NCBI GenBank assembly: GCA_002869845.2
Contig: NEWS02000002.1
Coordinates: forward strand, 1 to 64,000
Source: Nitrospira sp. CG24B
GTDB taxonomy: Bacteria > Nitrospirota > Nitrospiria > Nitrospirales > Nitrospiraceae
Direction: 5' to 3'
Length of the DNA stretch: 64,000 bases
Below are positions 19,555 through 29,677 of the stretch, piece by piece. Position 1 is the stretch's first letter; every line of letters begins with the position of its first letter. The translations under genes were made by a program, and so were the position numbers. Under the pieces are notes generated by a model, which was given only the letters and a program-made list of their open reading frames with translations, did no database searches and was not told the DNA's origin.

Positions 19555-20328
19555 TCAAACCGATTCCCCGAGTTCGAGTTCCGACGGCTTATTCCCTGGC
19601 GAGGACGGCTTTTCCGTGACCGGCTCTCCCTCCCAATACAGCATTCGCCGGCAGTAGGGGCAGATCTGTAGATCATCGGAGCGTTTGACTTGCGCAATAA
19701 GCTGAGGCGGAATCTGGAGACGACACCCAGCGCACATCCCATCGCGCACCGCCGCCAGTGGTTGATCCTTCCGCGAGGCCTTGACCTGGTTATACCGATC
19801 GAGCAGAGCCTTCTCAATCCGCCCGGCAGCCTCTCGATGGCGGAGTTCGAGTTGCGCCAATTCTGTCGCCAGCTCCTTATCCCGTGCGTCCAGTCCCTGC
19901 TTCTCCCCGGTAAACACTTTCTCCAGCGTGGTCTTCTTCTCCTGAAGCTCTTGGATGGTCTTCTGAAGTTGATCGACCTTGTCCATCGCCAAGAGAATTC
20001 TCTCTTCAAAGTCTCCCCGCTTCTTATTCGCCAACTCGACTTCGAATAAATGCGCCTGATACTCTTTGTTGGTCTTCAGGCTCGCCGCGTGCGATTTCAT
20101 CTTCTCGGTGTGCGTTTCATGAGCTTCGAGATCTTTTTCGTGAGCGCGCCGTTCTTTGATGGCAGCCTCACTGGCGGCTTTCGTGTCATTCAGGAGCTGG
20201 GTTGCTTCTCGAAGAGGTGCTTCCGCAGTGTCGAGACGGTCGGGAATTTTTCGGCGGATCTCATTGATCTCCGTGATCCGGAGATCGAGCTTTTGCAAGT
20301 CAATGAGCGGGGACAGCTTTTGGTTCAA
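19555..20328 (-). CDS. C4-type zinc-ribbon coiled-coil protein
   Basis: LNQKLSPLIDLQKLDLRITEI...CAGCRLQIPPQLIAQVKRSDDLQICPYCRRMLYW; TTG start at 20328 with AAGGA upstream. Confidence 0.85.
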   Translation of the reverse strand: MNQKLSPLIDLQKLDLRITEINEIRRKIPDRLDTAEAPLREATQLLNDTKAASEAAIKERRAHEKDLEAHETHTEKMKSHAASLKTNKEYQAHLFEVELANKKRGDFEERILLAMDKVDQLQKTIQELQEKKTTLEKVFTGEKQGLDARDKELATELAQLELRHREAAGRIEKALLDRYNQVKASRKDQPLAAVRDGMCAGCRLQIPPQLIAQVKRSDDLQICPYCRRMLYWEGEPVTEKPSSPGNKPSELELGESV

Positions 20329-20383
20329 CGTATCCTTTCCAGCAATGCTGATGCACCGACATGGGTCAGGCACCGGTCCCGAC

Positions 20384-20460
20384 TGGTGGGCCCACTAGGA
20401 CTTGAACCTAGGACCAGCTGATTATGAGTCAGCCGCTCTAACCACCTGAGCTATGGGCCC
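20384..20460 (-). tRNA. tRNA with anticodon CAT (tRNA-Met or tRNA-Ile2), CCA encoded
   Basis: Reverse complement GGGCCCATAGCTCAGGTGGTTAGAGCGGCTGACTCATAATCAGCTGGTCCTAGGTTCAAGTCCTAGTGGGCCCACCA folds as a canonical cloverleaf. Confidence 0.93.
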
Positions 20461-20617
20461 GATCGGAATGGTTCGGACTCAGGCTGATGTCTGGTTGGGC
20501 CAATCATTCCTCACGGCTTCTGTCAGCCTCAGCCTCAACAGGTGTCGCCACCCGAACCGTGATTTTAGGCCGCCGCTTCGAGTAGAGTCAATTCACGCTG
20601 CCGTATCACTCTGCAAG

Positions 20618-22432
20618 CTAGACGCTCTCGACAAAACTCCTCAGCTTTTTACTGCGGCTCGGATGTCGCAATTTCCTCAGGGCCTTGGCTTCAATTTGCC
20701 TAATGCGCTCGCGCGTCACTTCGAAGTCCTGTCCGACTTCTTCCAGGGTATGGTCCGTCGCCTCTCCAATGCCGAACCGCTTGCGCAGCACCTTCTCCTC
20801 GCGAGGCGTCAAGGTCTCCAAGGCGCTGTTGATCTGCCGCTGCAAGTCGTAGCGAATGGCCGCTTCCAGCGGAGACACGGCTTTCTTGTCTTCGATAAAA
20901 TCGCCCAGATGGCTGTCTTCCTCTTCACCGATCGGCGTTTCGAGCGAGATGGGCTCGCGGGCAATCTTCAGAATCTTCCGAACCTTGTCCAACGGAAGAT
21001 CCATACGCTCGGCAATCTCTTCGGGAAGCGGCTCACGACCCAGCTTCTGCACAAGATGCCTGGAGGTTCGAATGAGCTTATTGATCGTTTCGATCATGTG
21101 CACCGGGATCCGGATCGTTCGTGCTTGATCCGCAATCGCTCGGGTGATTGCCTGCCGAATCCACCACGTGGCATAGGTGCTGAACTTGTACCCACGCTTA
21201 TACTCGAACTTGTCCACCGCCTTCATCAGCCCAATGTTGCCTTCCTGAATCAGATCGAGGAACTGCAGACCGCGGTTCGTGTATTTTTTGGCGATACTGA
21301 CCACAAGCCGCAAATTCGCCTCAACCAGCTCCGCCTTCCCTCGTTTGACCTTTTCTTCGGCAATATCCAGATGCTTGACGGCATCCTTGATCTCTTCAGC
21401 CGGAACCAGCGCCTCTTCCGTTTCCAACTGGCGAATCTTCGCTTTGGCGTTTTGATAGACCTTCCGAATCTCCACCAGCGCTTCTTCTGACACTCCGGTC
21501 TTTCGCTTGACCGCCAAGAAGTCCGGCCGGCTCCGGCACATCTTCCTCAGCAGTTCGGCACCTGCCTCTCCCCCCACGCCGATCCGCCGTTGGCAGCTGA
21601 TCGCTTCCCGTTCGGCAACCCGGATCTGCACCGCCAGATCGCGGACACGCTGTACCATTCGATCCTTCAGCACACCATGGAGGTTGACGGATTCAATTTT
21701 GTCCACCACTTGCTGGCGGATCGCTTCGAACTGCTTCTTGAACTTCTTCTGCTTGACCGGATCACTGCCGAGATGCTTGCCTTTTTCGGCCAAGGCCTTC
21801 AGCACAAGCGACACTTTCCGCACGGCATTGAGCGACTCGAGGGTCTTGACCCGCAACTCCTCGTAATCCCGTTCCACCGGTGGCTGGTCTTCTTCAAACT
21901 CCTCTTCGGTCTCCTGGATCGGCACAATCTCACGCACGTCGATCTTGGCGTTCTTGAGCTGATCCCGGAGAGCCAGGACGAACTCGATGGTCATCGGCAT
22001 GCCGTAGATCACCGACGCGATATCTTTTTTCCCCTCTTCAATCCGTTTGGCGATTTCGATCTCGCCTTCGCGGCTGAGGAGAGCCACACTCCCCATTTCC
22101 TTGAGATAGAGCCGCACGGGATCGTCGGTCCGGCTGAGCGCGCCCGGCGTCAGGTCGATCGCCTTCTCGTTTTCCTCCTCGGCCTCCGACTCAGCGTCTT
22201 CCACCTCTTCGCCCGCTTCACCTTCAGATCGCTTCTGCGGCCGATCCCCATCGCCCGCCTCGACGATTTCGATATCCATTTCACCGAACATCGCCATGAT
22301 GCTACCAAACTGATCCGATGCCACAACTTCAGCAGGCAAGGTGCTATTGAGCTCGTCATACGTCAGAAAGCCTTTTTCCTTCCCGATCGTAATCAGCTTC
22401 TTCACCTCACCGAGCAACTCTTGTTTCGACAT
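20618..22432 (-). CDS. rpoD: RNA polymerase sigma factor RpoD
   Basis: [62 protein letters not shown]...; region 4.2 [26 protein letters not shown]. Confidence 0.97.
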   Translation of the reverse strand: MSKQELLGEVKKLITIGKEKGFLTYDELNSTLPAEVVASDQFGSIMAMFGEMDIEIVEAGDGDRPQKRSEGEAGEEVEDAESEAEEENEKAIDLTPGALSRTDDPVRLYLKEMGSVALLSREGEIEIAKRIEEGKKDIASVIYGMPMTIEFVLALRDQLKNAKIDVREIVPIQETEEEFEEDQPPVERDYEELRVKTLESLNAVRKVSLVLKALAEKGKHLGSDPVKQKKFKKQFEAIRQQVVDKIESVNLHGVLKDRMVQRVRDLAVQIRVAEREAISCQRRIGVGGEAGAELLRKMCRSRPDFLAVKRKTGVSEEALVEIRKVYQNAKAKIRQLETEEALVPAEEIKDAVKHLDIAEEKVKRGKAELVEANLRLVVSIAKKYTNRGLQFLDLIQEGNIGLMKAVDKFEYKRGYKFSTYATWWIRQAITRAIADQARTIRIPVHMIETINKLIRTSRHLVQKLGREPLPEEIAERMDLPLDKVRKILKIAREPISLETPIGEEEDSHLGDFIEDKKAVSPLEAAIRYDLQRQINSALETLTPREEKVLRKRFGIGEATDHTLEEVGQDFEVTRERIRQIEAKALRKLRHPSRSKKLRSFVESV

Positions 22433-22434
22433 GA

Positions 22435-24291
22435 CTACTCCTTCACCAATGAAACCACACCGGCGGTCGGCGTGCCGGCTTTCCGCATCCGTACCTCGTT
22501 GATCTGCATATTCAGCATACCTGCATCGTCCACACGGCCTTCGCGCTCAGCCGTTTTCAGCTTGGCAATCAGCTCTCTCAGGACCTGCTCCGATCGCTTT
22601 CGGTCCAGGCAATCTAAACAGGCCATAATGTGCGCCGGCGCGTCGTCGAAATGATCGTCACGAAGCGACAACTCCGTCGCCAGGGCGCCACACGCAGGGT
22701 CGTCCACTGACTCATCCAGCAACGACTGGACCTGAATGCGCCCGTCGCGATCCAGATGGGCTAGCGCACGCTCCGCAAGCTTGCGGCAGGCTTCGACCGA
22801 AAACTTCTCAGGCTGCAGTCGCCGTACATCGGCTGGGGACAGCGTGCCCCGCAACAGGAGGAGTATTAAGTCTCGTTCCTCGGGGATTCCCTTGAAGAGG
22901 GAGTCCCCCGACGTTCCGGCAGCAGCTGGTCGAAGTGTTCCCGGACCGGGCTTTTCTTGAGCCATGAGTGCGGGGTACCGTTCGATCAGCCGAGATTGAT
23001 TGATCCCTAGACGTTCCGCGACGAGCTTGAGACGCTCTTCCCGCTCAATCGGATGCTCGCTCTTCTGTAAAATACGCAGCACTTCATCCACACTTCGGAT
23101 CCGCCCTTCGATCGTACTCGCCTCTGTGGCCTTCAAACTATATTCCAAGGCAAAGTCCAACAGGCTAGGCGCTTGCTCTTCCAGGCGTACAAACGATTCG
23201 GGCCCGTGTTTCCGCACATAGGTGTCGGGATCGTCCCCAGACGGTAGCGTCACTACCTTGACGCCCAACCCGCTGTTCACAAACAAGTCCAACCCTCTCA
23301 ACGCCGCTCGGACACCGGCCGCATCAGGATCGAAGAGCAAGATGACCTTCGACGCGAACCGCCGGAGGGCTTGGATATGCTCAGGCGTCAAGGCCGTACC
23401 CAAGGTGGCCACCGTATGCGTCAACCCAGCCTGATGAAGCGCAATCGCATCGAAATATCCTTCGACCACAATGACCGTCTTCGTTCGTGTAATCGCTTCC
23501 CTGGCGTGATCGAGCGCAAACAGCGTCTGCCCTTTCTTGAAGAGCGGCGTATCAGGAGAGTTCAGATATTTAGGTGTCCCCTCGCCCAGTACGCGCCCGC
23601 CGAACCCCACCGTACGTTTCCGCAAATCCGTGATCGTAAACATGACACGGCCGCGGAACCGATCGTAGAACCCCGCCTTGTCGGTTCGGGCGATCACAAG
23701 CCCCGCTGACGCAACCTCGCTTTGTGAAAACCCTTTTTTGATAAGACCCTTCAACAACCCATCCCATTCGGCCGATGCCACTCCGATTCTGAACTGATCG
23801 ATCGTACGAGGAAGAAGCTCCCGGCTCGTCAAATACTCACGCGCGACAAGGCCTGCACGTTCATCACGTAAGTTCTGTTGAAACCAGGCGGCGGCGGCTT
23901 CATTCACTCGCTCAACCGTCTGGACCAGGTGGGCCTGCGGCCCAGAACGAGCAGTCGCCTCCTCAATCTCAATCCCGACCGTTCGTCCGAGGTCGCGCAC
24001 CACTTCCGGGAAAGTTCCGCCCGTGACCCGAGTCAAAAATGTGAAGACATTTCCCCCGGCCCCGCAGCCGAAGCAGTGAAAAATTTGTCGGGATGGGCTG
24101 ACCGTGAACGACGGAGTCTTTTCAAGATGGAACGGACATAAGCCCTTGAGGTTCTGTCCAGCCTTGCTCAAGGACACATGTCGATTGACAATGTCGACGA
24201 TGTCAAGACGGTCCTTAATCAAGGTAAGAGTCTCGTCTGAAATCAAGCTTCGGCCCACCAGAGTCGTAGCTCCTACGTTCCCGTCGCGCAC
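22435..24291 (-). CDS. dnaG: DNA primase
   Basis: Zinc-finger [55 protein letters not shown]...LLFDPDAAG. Confidence 0.96.
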   Translation of the reverse strand: MRDGNVGATTLVGRSLISDETLTLIKDRLDIVDIVNRHVSLSKAGQNLKGLCPFHLEKTPSFTVSPSRQIFHCFGCGAGGNVFTFLTRVTGGTFPEVVRDLGRTVGIEIEEATARSGPQAHLVQTVERVNEAAAAWFQQNLRDERAGLVAREYLTSRELLPRTIDQFRIGVASAEWDGLLKGLIKKGFSQSEVASAGLVIARTDKAGFYDRFRGRVMFTITDLRKRTVGFGGRVLGEGTPKYLNSPDTPLFKKGQTLFALDHAREAITRTKTVIVVEGYFDAIALHQAGLTHTVATLGTALTPEHIQALRRFASKVILLFDPDAAGVRAALRGLDLFVNSGLGVKVVTLPSGDDPDTYVRKHGPESFVRLEEQAPSLLDFALEYSLKATEASTIEGRIRSVDEVLRILQKSEHPIEREERLKLVAERLGINQSRLIERYPALMAQEKPGPGTLRPAAAGTSGDSLFKGIPEERDLILLLLRGTLSPADVRRLQPEKFSVEACRKLAERALAHLDRDGRIQVQSLLDESVDDPACGALATELSLRDDHFDDAPAHIMACLDCLDRKRSEQVLRELIAKLKTAEREGRVDDAGMLNMQINEVRMRKAGTPTAGVVSLVKE

Positions 24292-24380
24292 GACCGGACG
24301 AGTCGGTTACTAAGTAATAGGAATAATTGACCGTTCAGATTAACAGACAGGTGGAAAAGCTGTCAATTCACCGAATTCCC

Positions 24381-24725
24381 TCACCCTGGAGGCCACGCCA
24401 TAGGCCGGCCACCCATCACGTGGAAATGGAGATGGAAAACGGTTTGTCCGGCATCGCGACCGGTATTCGTCACCAACCGATAGCCGGACTCCCGCAGCCC
24501 TTTCAGCGCGGCGACCTTCGTACAACTCATGAGCAAACGCGCCAGCAACGACTCATCCTCCCCCCCTACATCTTGAACGGCCGAAACATGCCGCTTGGGT
24601 ATCACCAACGTATGGACGGGCGCCTGGGGATTGATATCGTCAAACGCCACCGTGTGCTCGTCCTCTTGAACCAGCTTCACGGGAATCTTTTTTTCCACAA
24701 TCTTGCAAAAAAGACACTCACTCAT
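24381..24725 (-). CDS. HIT family hydrolase (HinT-like)
   Basis: MSECLFCKIVEKKIPVKLVQEDEHTVAFDDINPQAPVHTLVIPKRH...VFHLHFHVMGG (HxHxH triad). Confidence 0.93.
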   Translation of the reverse strand: MSECLFCKIVEKKIPVKLVQEDEHTVAFDDINPQAPVHTLVIPKRHVSAVQDVGGEDESLLARLLMSCTKVAALKGLRESGYRLVTNTGRDAGQTVFHLHFHVMGGRPMAWPPG

Positions 24726-24735
24726 GGCACACCTT

Positions 24736-25401
24736 TCACCTATCTCGCAGGCCAGACTTGCCGAACCGCTTTCCCAATTCCTGAAACACTTCCTGAAGAC
24801 TGATCTCGTGATATCCCAGCACCATGAGGGTATGAAAGAGCAGATCAGCGACTTCGTACACGATCTCCTCTTTCTTGCCACCTTTGGACGCCAACAGGAC
24901 TTCTCCAGCCTCCTCCGCCACCTTCTTCAGAATCTTGTCATGCCCCCCCTCAAACAACTTCGAGGTATAGGAACCAGCCTGGGGATTGGCGCGGCGCTCC
25001 TGAATCGTCCTGAGGACACCCGTAAGAATTCCGCCATGTGCATCCTGTGGGTTGGAACGAACGACCTCGCCCTGATCATCGATTCTAGAAAAAAAACAGG
25101 CTCGCTCGCCTGTATGACAAGTCGGTCCGACTGGCTGCGCCTTCACCAGAATGGTATCTCGATCACAATCAACAAAGAGTTCCTTCACGTGCAGCGTATG
25201 ACCGGAGGTTTCGCCTTTTTCCCAGAGTTGGTTTCGAGACCGACTCCAAAAGTGCACCCTCCTTGTGGCAAAGGTCTTCGCGAGGGCCTCTTGGTTCATA
25301 TACCCGAGCATCAACACCGTCCCATCAAGCCAATCCTGAATAACGACCGGAAGCAGGCCTTGCCCATCGAGTTTCAACTGATCTGCCGATCCCTGACTCA
25401 T
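24736..25401 (-). CDS. hisIE: Bifunctional phosphoribosyl-AMP cyclohydrolase / phosphoribosyl-ATP pyrophosphatase
   Basis: VLMLGYMNQEALAKTFATRRVHFWSRSRNQLWEKGETSGH (HisI) followed by KVAEEAGEVLLASK (HisE). ORF extends to 25449 but overlaps hisF. Confidence 0.93.
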   Translation of the reverse strand: MSQGSADQLKLDGQGLLPVVIQDWLDGTVLMLGYMNQEALAKTFATRRVHFWSRSRNQLWEKGETSGHTLHVKELFVDCDRDTILVKAQPVGPTCHTGERACFFSRIDDQGEVVRSNPQDAHGGILTGVLRTIQERRANPQAGSYTSKLFEGGHDKILKKVAEEAGEVLLASKGGKKEEIVYEVADLLFHTLMVLGYHEISLQEVFQELGKRFGKSGLRDR

Positions 25402-25405
25402 CGTG

Positions 25406-26185
25406 TCATGCCACTTGAGAAAGACTATCTGATCGAACAGGGACGCCACGTTCCTGTAAATAGGCTTTCGCTTGGGAGATGGTATAGGTCCGAAAATGAA
25501 AAATCGACGCGGCCAAGACCGCGTCCGCCTTCCCCGTCACAAAGCCCTGGTAGAGGTGGTCAAGCGTGCCGACTCCACCCGAGGCGATCACGGGAATCGA
25601 GACAGCCCCGGACACAGCCGCCGTCAGATCCAGATCATACCCAGTCTGCCGGCCATCCTGATCCATGCTGGTCAATAAGATTTCTCCGGCACCATACTGT
25701 CCCATCCGCGTAGCCCACTCCACCACATCAAGTCCCGTCGCCTGGCGACCGCCGTGCGTGAAAACCTCCCAGCGATCACCAACTGCGCGTTTGGCGTCAA
25801 TGGCCACAACGATGCATTGCGTCCCAAACCGCTGAGCAGCCTCTTTCACGAACTCGGGCCGTCGAACTGCCGCGGTATTGATGCTCACCTTGTCCGCCCC
25901 GGCATTCAACAAGGCCCGAATGTCGTCGAGCGTTCCCACGCCCCCACCGACCGTCACCGGCATAAATACCCGAGCAGCCGTCCGCTCCACGACATCAATG
26001 ATCGTCTTCCGGTTTTCATGCGAGGCTGTAATATCGAGAAAGCAGAGCTCGTCCGCTCCTTCGTGATCATACCCCACCGCTGCTTCAACCGGATCTCCGG
26101 CATCGCGGAGATTCACAAAGCTGACGCCCTTGACCACGCGGCCCTCTTTGACGTCCAGACAGGGAATGATGCGTTTGGTCAACAT
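25406..26185 (-). CDS. hisF: Imidazole glycerol phosphate synthase subunit HisF
   Basis: [34 protein letters not shown]... Confidence 0.97.
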   Translation of the reverse strand: MLTKRIIPCLDVKEGRVVKGVSFVNLRDAGDPVEAAVGYDHEGADELCFLDITASHENRKTIIDVVERTAARVFMPVTVGGGVGTLDDIRALLNAGADKVSINTAAVRRPEFVKEAAQRFGTQCIVVAIDAKRAVGDRWEVFTHGGRQATGLDVVEWATRMGQYGAGEILLTSMDQDGRQTGYDLDLTAAVSGAVSIPVIASGGVGTLDHLYQGFVTGKADAVLAASIFHFRTYTISQAKAYLQERGVPVRSDSLSQVA

Positions 26186-26186
26186 C

Positions 26187-26915
26187 TCAATGTGTCAGTC
26201 CAAGAGTTGTAATCGCAGCCTGTAAATCCAACTTCCCATCGTAAAGAGCTTTCCCCACGATCGCCCCCTCGATTTTCTGACCGAGTGACCGTACGGCTTG
26301 CAGATCTTCCAGACGAGTGATCCCTCCCGAGGCAATCACCGGAAACGAAGAGCATTCGACGACTTCTTTCAATGCGGGAATATTGGGTCCATTCAGCATG
26401 CCATCACGCGCGATATCCGTATACACCACGGCGGCAATCGCGCAGCCTGACAGCTCCTTCAACAAATCGATCGCTTGCACATCGGATATCGCTGTCCAGC
26501 CTTTTACAGCTATTCGACCATCACGAGCGTCGAGCCCAAGTATGATCCGCTGCGGAAACTCCTGGCAGGCCCGTTCGAGAAATACGCGATCAGTGATCGC
26601 AGCGGTGCCGAGCACAACACGCGACACTCCAGCATTGAGATACCGGCGGACCGTGTCAATTGTCCTGATGCCGCCGCCGACTTGAACTTTGACGCGAACC
26701 GCTTTCATGACGGACTCGATGTGGGGCAGATTCTTGGGCTCGCCGTCGACCGCGCCGTTTAAATCCACGACGTGAATCAGACCGGCTCCCTGTTGTTGCC
26801 ACCTACTGGCAACCTCCGTCACATCGTCAGAATAGACCGTTTCCGCCGCCATATCGCCTTGGCGTAACCGCACACAACGCCCATCTTTCAGATCAATGGC
26901 AGGAATAACCAGCAC
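26187..26915 (-). CDS. hisA: Phosphoribosylformimino-5-aminoimidazole carboxamide ribotide isomerase
   Basis: [32 protein letters not shown]... Confidence 0.97.
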   Translation of the reverse strand: MLVIPAIDLKDGRCVRLRQGDMAAETVYSDDVTEVASRWQQQGAGLIHVVDLNGAVDGEPKNLPHIESVMKAVRVKVQVGGGIRTIDTVRRYLNAGVSRVVLGTAAITDRVFLERACQEFPQRIILGLDARDGRIAVKGWTAISDVQAIDLLKELSGCAIAAVVYTDIARDGMLNGPNIPALKEVVECSSFPVIASGGITRLEDLQAVRSLGQKIEGAIVGKALYDGKLDLQAAITTLGLTH

Positions 26916-26916
26916 C

Positions 26917-27654
26917 CTACTTACCCTCCCCTACACCGAACGGAAAGTCTTTCAAAACCTCATCAACCCCATACTCTGCCAGTTCTGCCGCCGTCACGAA
27001 AGCCCATCGTTGCAAGAATCCCACGAGGTCCTCGGTCATGGGCCTTTGCCGTTCATAATAACCACCGACCCAGAGCACTTGCCCATCAGCTGCCACGACC
27101 TTGGCCTCAAAGCCGACCGTCGCCGACGGGTCAGCGCCCAGTCGACTACCTACTCGCTCTTGGTACACCGATACGAGGCCGATTAATGCCGCATCCGCTT
27201 TCAGTCGCTTCGCAACAGCAGCGGCAGCCTTTTCCATCCCCATACTGACCGGCTCTCCGTCGGCTGGAGAGACTCTGACCGCATCACCCGGAGGCAATAC
27301 GAGAAGGCCTTTCCGATCGCGAAGGCGCCCCCAGAACAATTCCGTCACCGTCTCCGCCGCATGTCCTGGCACCACCATGGTTTTCTTGGGCAGGGGTTGC
27401 CCTCCCGGAGAAACCCCCATGGAAATATCAGACCGACGGATACTGTCAGGGGTCGGAAGGAAGAGAGCGTCTTGATCGTGGGCTTGGGGCGTGGCAATCG
27501 ATGTAAACGGGATTAGGGCAATGGAGTGAATCCGGTATCGGGCGAGTTCTGGCGCCGATTTCGTCGCGACCTTCGATCCGCTGCATCCTGTTGCCATGGT
27601 TGCCAAGGCAACAGCACTTACCATCAGGATCACGCGAGAGAGTAGACCCTGCAC
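26917..27654 (-). CDS. Hypothetical lipoprotein located between hisH and hisA
   Basis: From GTG at 27654: VQGLLSRVILMVSAVALATMATGCSGSK... lipobox; overlaps the hisH stop. Confidence 0.75.
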   Translation of the reverse strand: MQGLLSRVILMVSAVALATMATGCSGSKVATKSAPELARYRIHSIALIPFTSIATPQAHDQDALFLPTPDSIRRSDISMGVSPGGQPLPKKTMVVPGHAAETVTELFWGRLRDRKGLLVLPPGDAVRVSPADGEPVSMGMEKAAAAVAKRLKADAALIGLVSVYQERVGSRLGADPSATVGFEAKVVAADGQVLWVGGYYERQRPMTEDLVGFLQRWAFVTAAELAEYGVDEVLKDFPFGVGEGK

Positions 27655-27656
27655 GC

Positions 27657-28265
27657 TCACTTCCACGCTCCAAAATTCTTGATCAATTGCAGCCCGACCG
27701 CCTGGCTCTTCTCTGGATGGAACTGGCATGCGACCACGTTGTCCTTCCAGATACTCGACGTGAAAGGAATGCCATAGGTTGTTGTTGTGGCTGTAATCTG
27801 CGTGTCCCGCGGATCCACGAAAAAAGAATGCACAAAATACCAATTGGATCCATCGACTATACCGTCGAACACCGGACATGGGGTTTGGATCGCGATCTGA
27901 TTCCATCCCATGTGCGGGACCTTGAGCGCCTGGTCCTTTGAGAAGGCTCGCACTTTTCCAGGAAACAGATCAAGACCTTCATGCCTGCCGAACTCTTCGC
28001 TTTCCGTAAACAATAGCTGGAACCCCAGGCAGATCCCCAAGAAGGGCTTTCCCGATTGAATCGCCACCTTGATAGGCTCGATCAAACCATACTGCTTCAG
28101 ATTTGCCATGCAATCACCGAACGCTCCGACACCTGGCAGAACCACATGACTAGCATTGTGCATGGTGGCCGCATCGCGAGTCACGATGGCCTGATGTCCC
28201 ACCGCCTCAAAGGCCTTCGAGACACTGCGAAGATTCCCCATCCCGTAATCAATAATGGCGATCAT
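27657..28265 (-). CDS. hisH: Imidazole glycerol phosphate synthase subunit HisH (glutamine amidotransferase)
   Basis: MIAIIDYGMGNLRSVSKAFE...FLGICLGFQLLFTESEE...CQFHPEKSQ. Confidence 0.96.
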   Translation of the reverse strand: MIAIIDYGMGNLRSVSKAFEAVGHQAIVTRDAATMHNASHVVLPGVGAFGDCMANLKQYGLIEPIKVAIQSGKPFLGICLGFQLLFTESEEFGRHEGLDLFPGKVRAFSKDQALKVPHMGWNQIAIQTPCPVFDGIVDGSNWYFVHSFFVDPRDTQITATTTTYGIPFTSSIWKDNVVACQFHPEKSQAVGLQLIKNFGAWK

Positions 28266-28285
28266 ACGTAAGGATCGTCGAACAC

Positions 28286-29677
28286 TTGGCGGTCTTGAAG
28301 CTCAATCCAACTGCCAAAGCCCCGATTCTCTGCCTCGTTGGCCCTCCCGGCGTTGGCAAAACAAGCTTAGGCCAGTCGATCGCACGGGCGATGGGCCGGA
28401 CCTTCGAGCGATTCAGCTTAGGCGGCGTCCATGACGAAGCTGAGCTGCGCGGCCATCGCCGCACCTACGTCGGCTCGCTACCAGGCCGCATCATCCAGGC
28501 CATCCGCCGGGCGGGAGTCAACAATCCGGTCTTGATGCTCGATGAAGTGGACAAGATGGGGCGTGATTTTCGAGGCGATCCGGCTTCGGCCCTGTTAGAA
28601 ATTCTGGATCCGGCACAGAATCACACCTTCCGTGATCATTATTTGGACCTCCCGTTCGATTTGTCCAAGGTCTTCTTTGTCACCACGGCCAATACCCTCG
28701 ATACCATCAGCCAGCCCCTGTTGGATCGGATGGAAGTGATTCGACTTCAAGGCTATAGCGAGCGAGAGAAAGCTGAAATCGCCCGACGCTATCTCTGGCC
28801 ACGACGACTCAAGGAAGCAGGGATCGAGGAAACCCAAGCCGTGTTGACGGACGAGGTGCTGACTCTTGTCATTTCTCGGTACACACGGGAAGCCGGCGTG
28901 CGCCAACTCGAACAGATGCTGGGACGGTTGACGAGGAAGGTGGCCCTCACATTCGCTGATCTTCCGGACGGCCAGGAGCGGCTGCCCGTCGATATTCAGA
29001 CGGATACCCTCGGTGAGTGGCTGGGCTCCGAACGGTTTATGCCGGAAGAGGCTCGGAAGAGTCTGCCTCCAGGCGTCGCAACCGGCCTCGCCTGGACCCC
29101 GGCCGGTGGCGATGTGCTCTATATTGAAACCACCTTGCTCCCTGGCAGCCACGAGTTGATCCTGACCGGCCAGTTGGGCGACGTCATGCAGGAGTCTGCG
29201 CGTGCCGCCAGAAGCTATCTGTGGTCGCATGCGGAAAGCATGGGTTTGGACATCTCTCGTTTCAAACGAAACGGGCTCCACATCCATGTGCCTTCCGGCG
29301 CCATTCCCAAGGACGGTCCATCGGCCGGCATCACGATGGCGACTGCCCTGGCGTCCGCCTATGAGGGAAAAGCCGTGCGAATCGACACAGCCATGACAGG
29401 GGAAATCAGCTTGAGTGGGCTTGTCTTGCCGGTGGGCGGCATCAAAGAAAAAGTGCTGGCGGCACACCGTGCGGGGATCAAGCGCATCATTCTGCCGAAG
29501 GCCAATGAGAAAGACCTCAAAGAAATTCCGCAGGAAGTGCGCGACGAACTGACCTTCATCCTAGCGGAACGGATTGAAGAGGTGCTACCGGCCGCTTTTA
29601 ATCCGGACCCGCAGAACATCTCTGCCGGTAGCGGCAGCGAGCCTGTGGTGGCTTCCAGCCCAGCAGGGGACGCCTAG
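28286..29677 (+). CDS. lon: Lon protease, N-terminally truncated (AAA+ and Ser-Lys protease domains only)
   Basis: CLVGPPGVGKTSLGQSIARAMGR, VLMLDEVDKMG, PKDGPSAGITMATAL (catalytic Ser), GGIKEKVLAAHRAG (catalytic Lys). The LON substrate-binding domain and linker are absent. In-frame homology (IVEHLAVLKLN) continues only to about 28267, with a TAA just upstream. Confidence 0.9.
   Translation: MAVLKLNPTAKAPILCLVGPPGVGKTSLGQSIARAMGRTFERFSLGGVHDEAELRGHRRTYVGSLPGRIIQAIRRAGVNNPVLMLDEVDKMGRDFRGDPASALLEILDPAQNHTFRDHYLDLPFDLSKVFFVTTANTLDTISQPLLDRMEVIRLQGYSEREKAEIARRYLWPRRLKEAGIEETQAVLTDEVLTLVISRYTREAGVRQLEQMLGRLTRKVALTFADLPDGQERLPVDIQTDTLGEWLGSERFMPEEARKSLPPGVATGLAWTPAGGDVLYIETTLLPGSHELILTGQLGDVMQESARAARSYLWSHAESMGLDISRFKRNGLHIHVPSGAIPKDGPSAGITMATALASAYEGKAVRIDTAMTGEISLSGLVLPVGGIKEKVLAAHRAGIKRIILPKANEKDLKEIPQEVRDELTFILAERIEEVLPAAFNPDPQNISAGSGSEPVVASSPAGDA

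Noticed and set aside
20453-21490. 345-aa plus-strand ORF opposite rpoD (and 21590-22654)
   Set aside because: Length comes from the low stop density opposite a conserved gene; no recognisable protein features.
27101-27475. Plus-strand ORF in the his region
   Set aside because: Antisense to the supported lipoprotein gene; no independent evidence.
28595-29467. 290-aa minus-strand ORF opposite lon
   Set aside because: Fully antisense to the conserved AAA+/protease coding frame.
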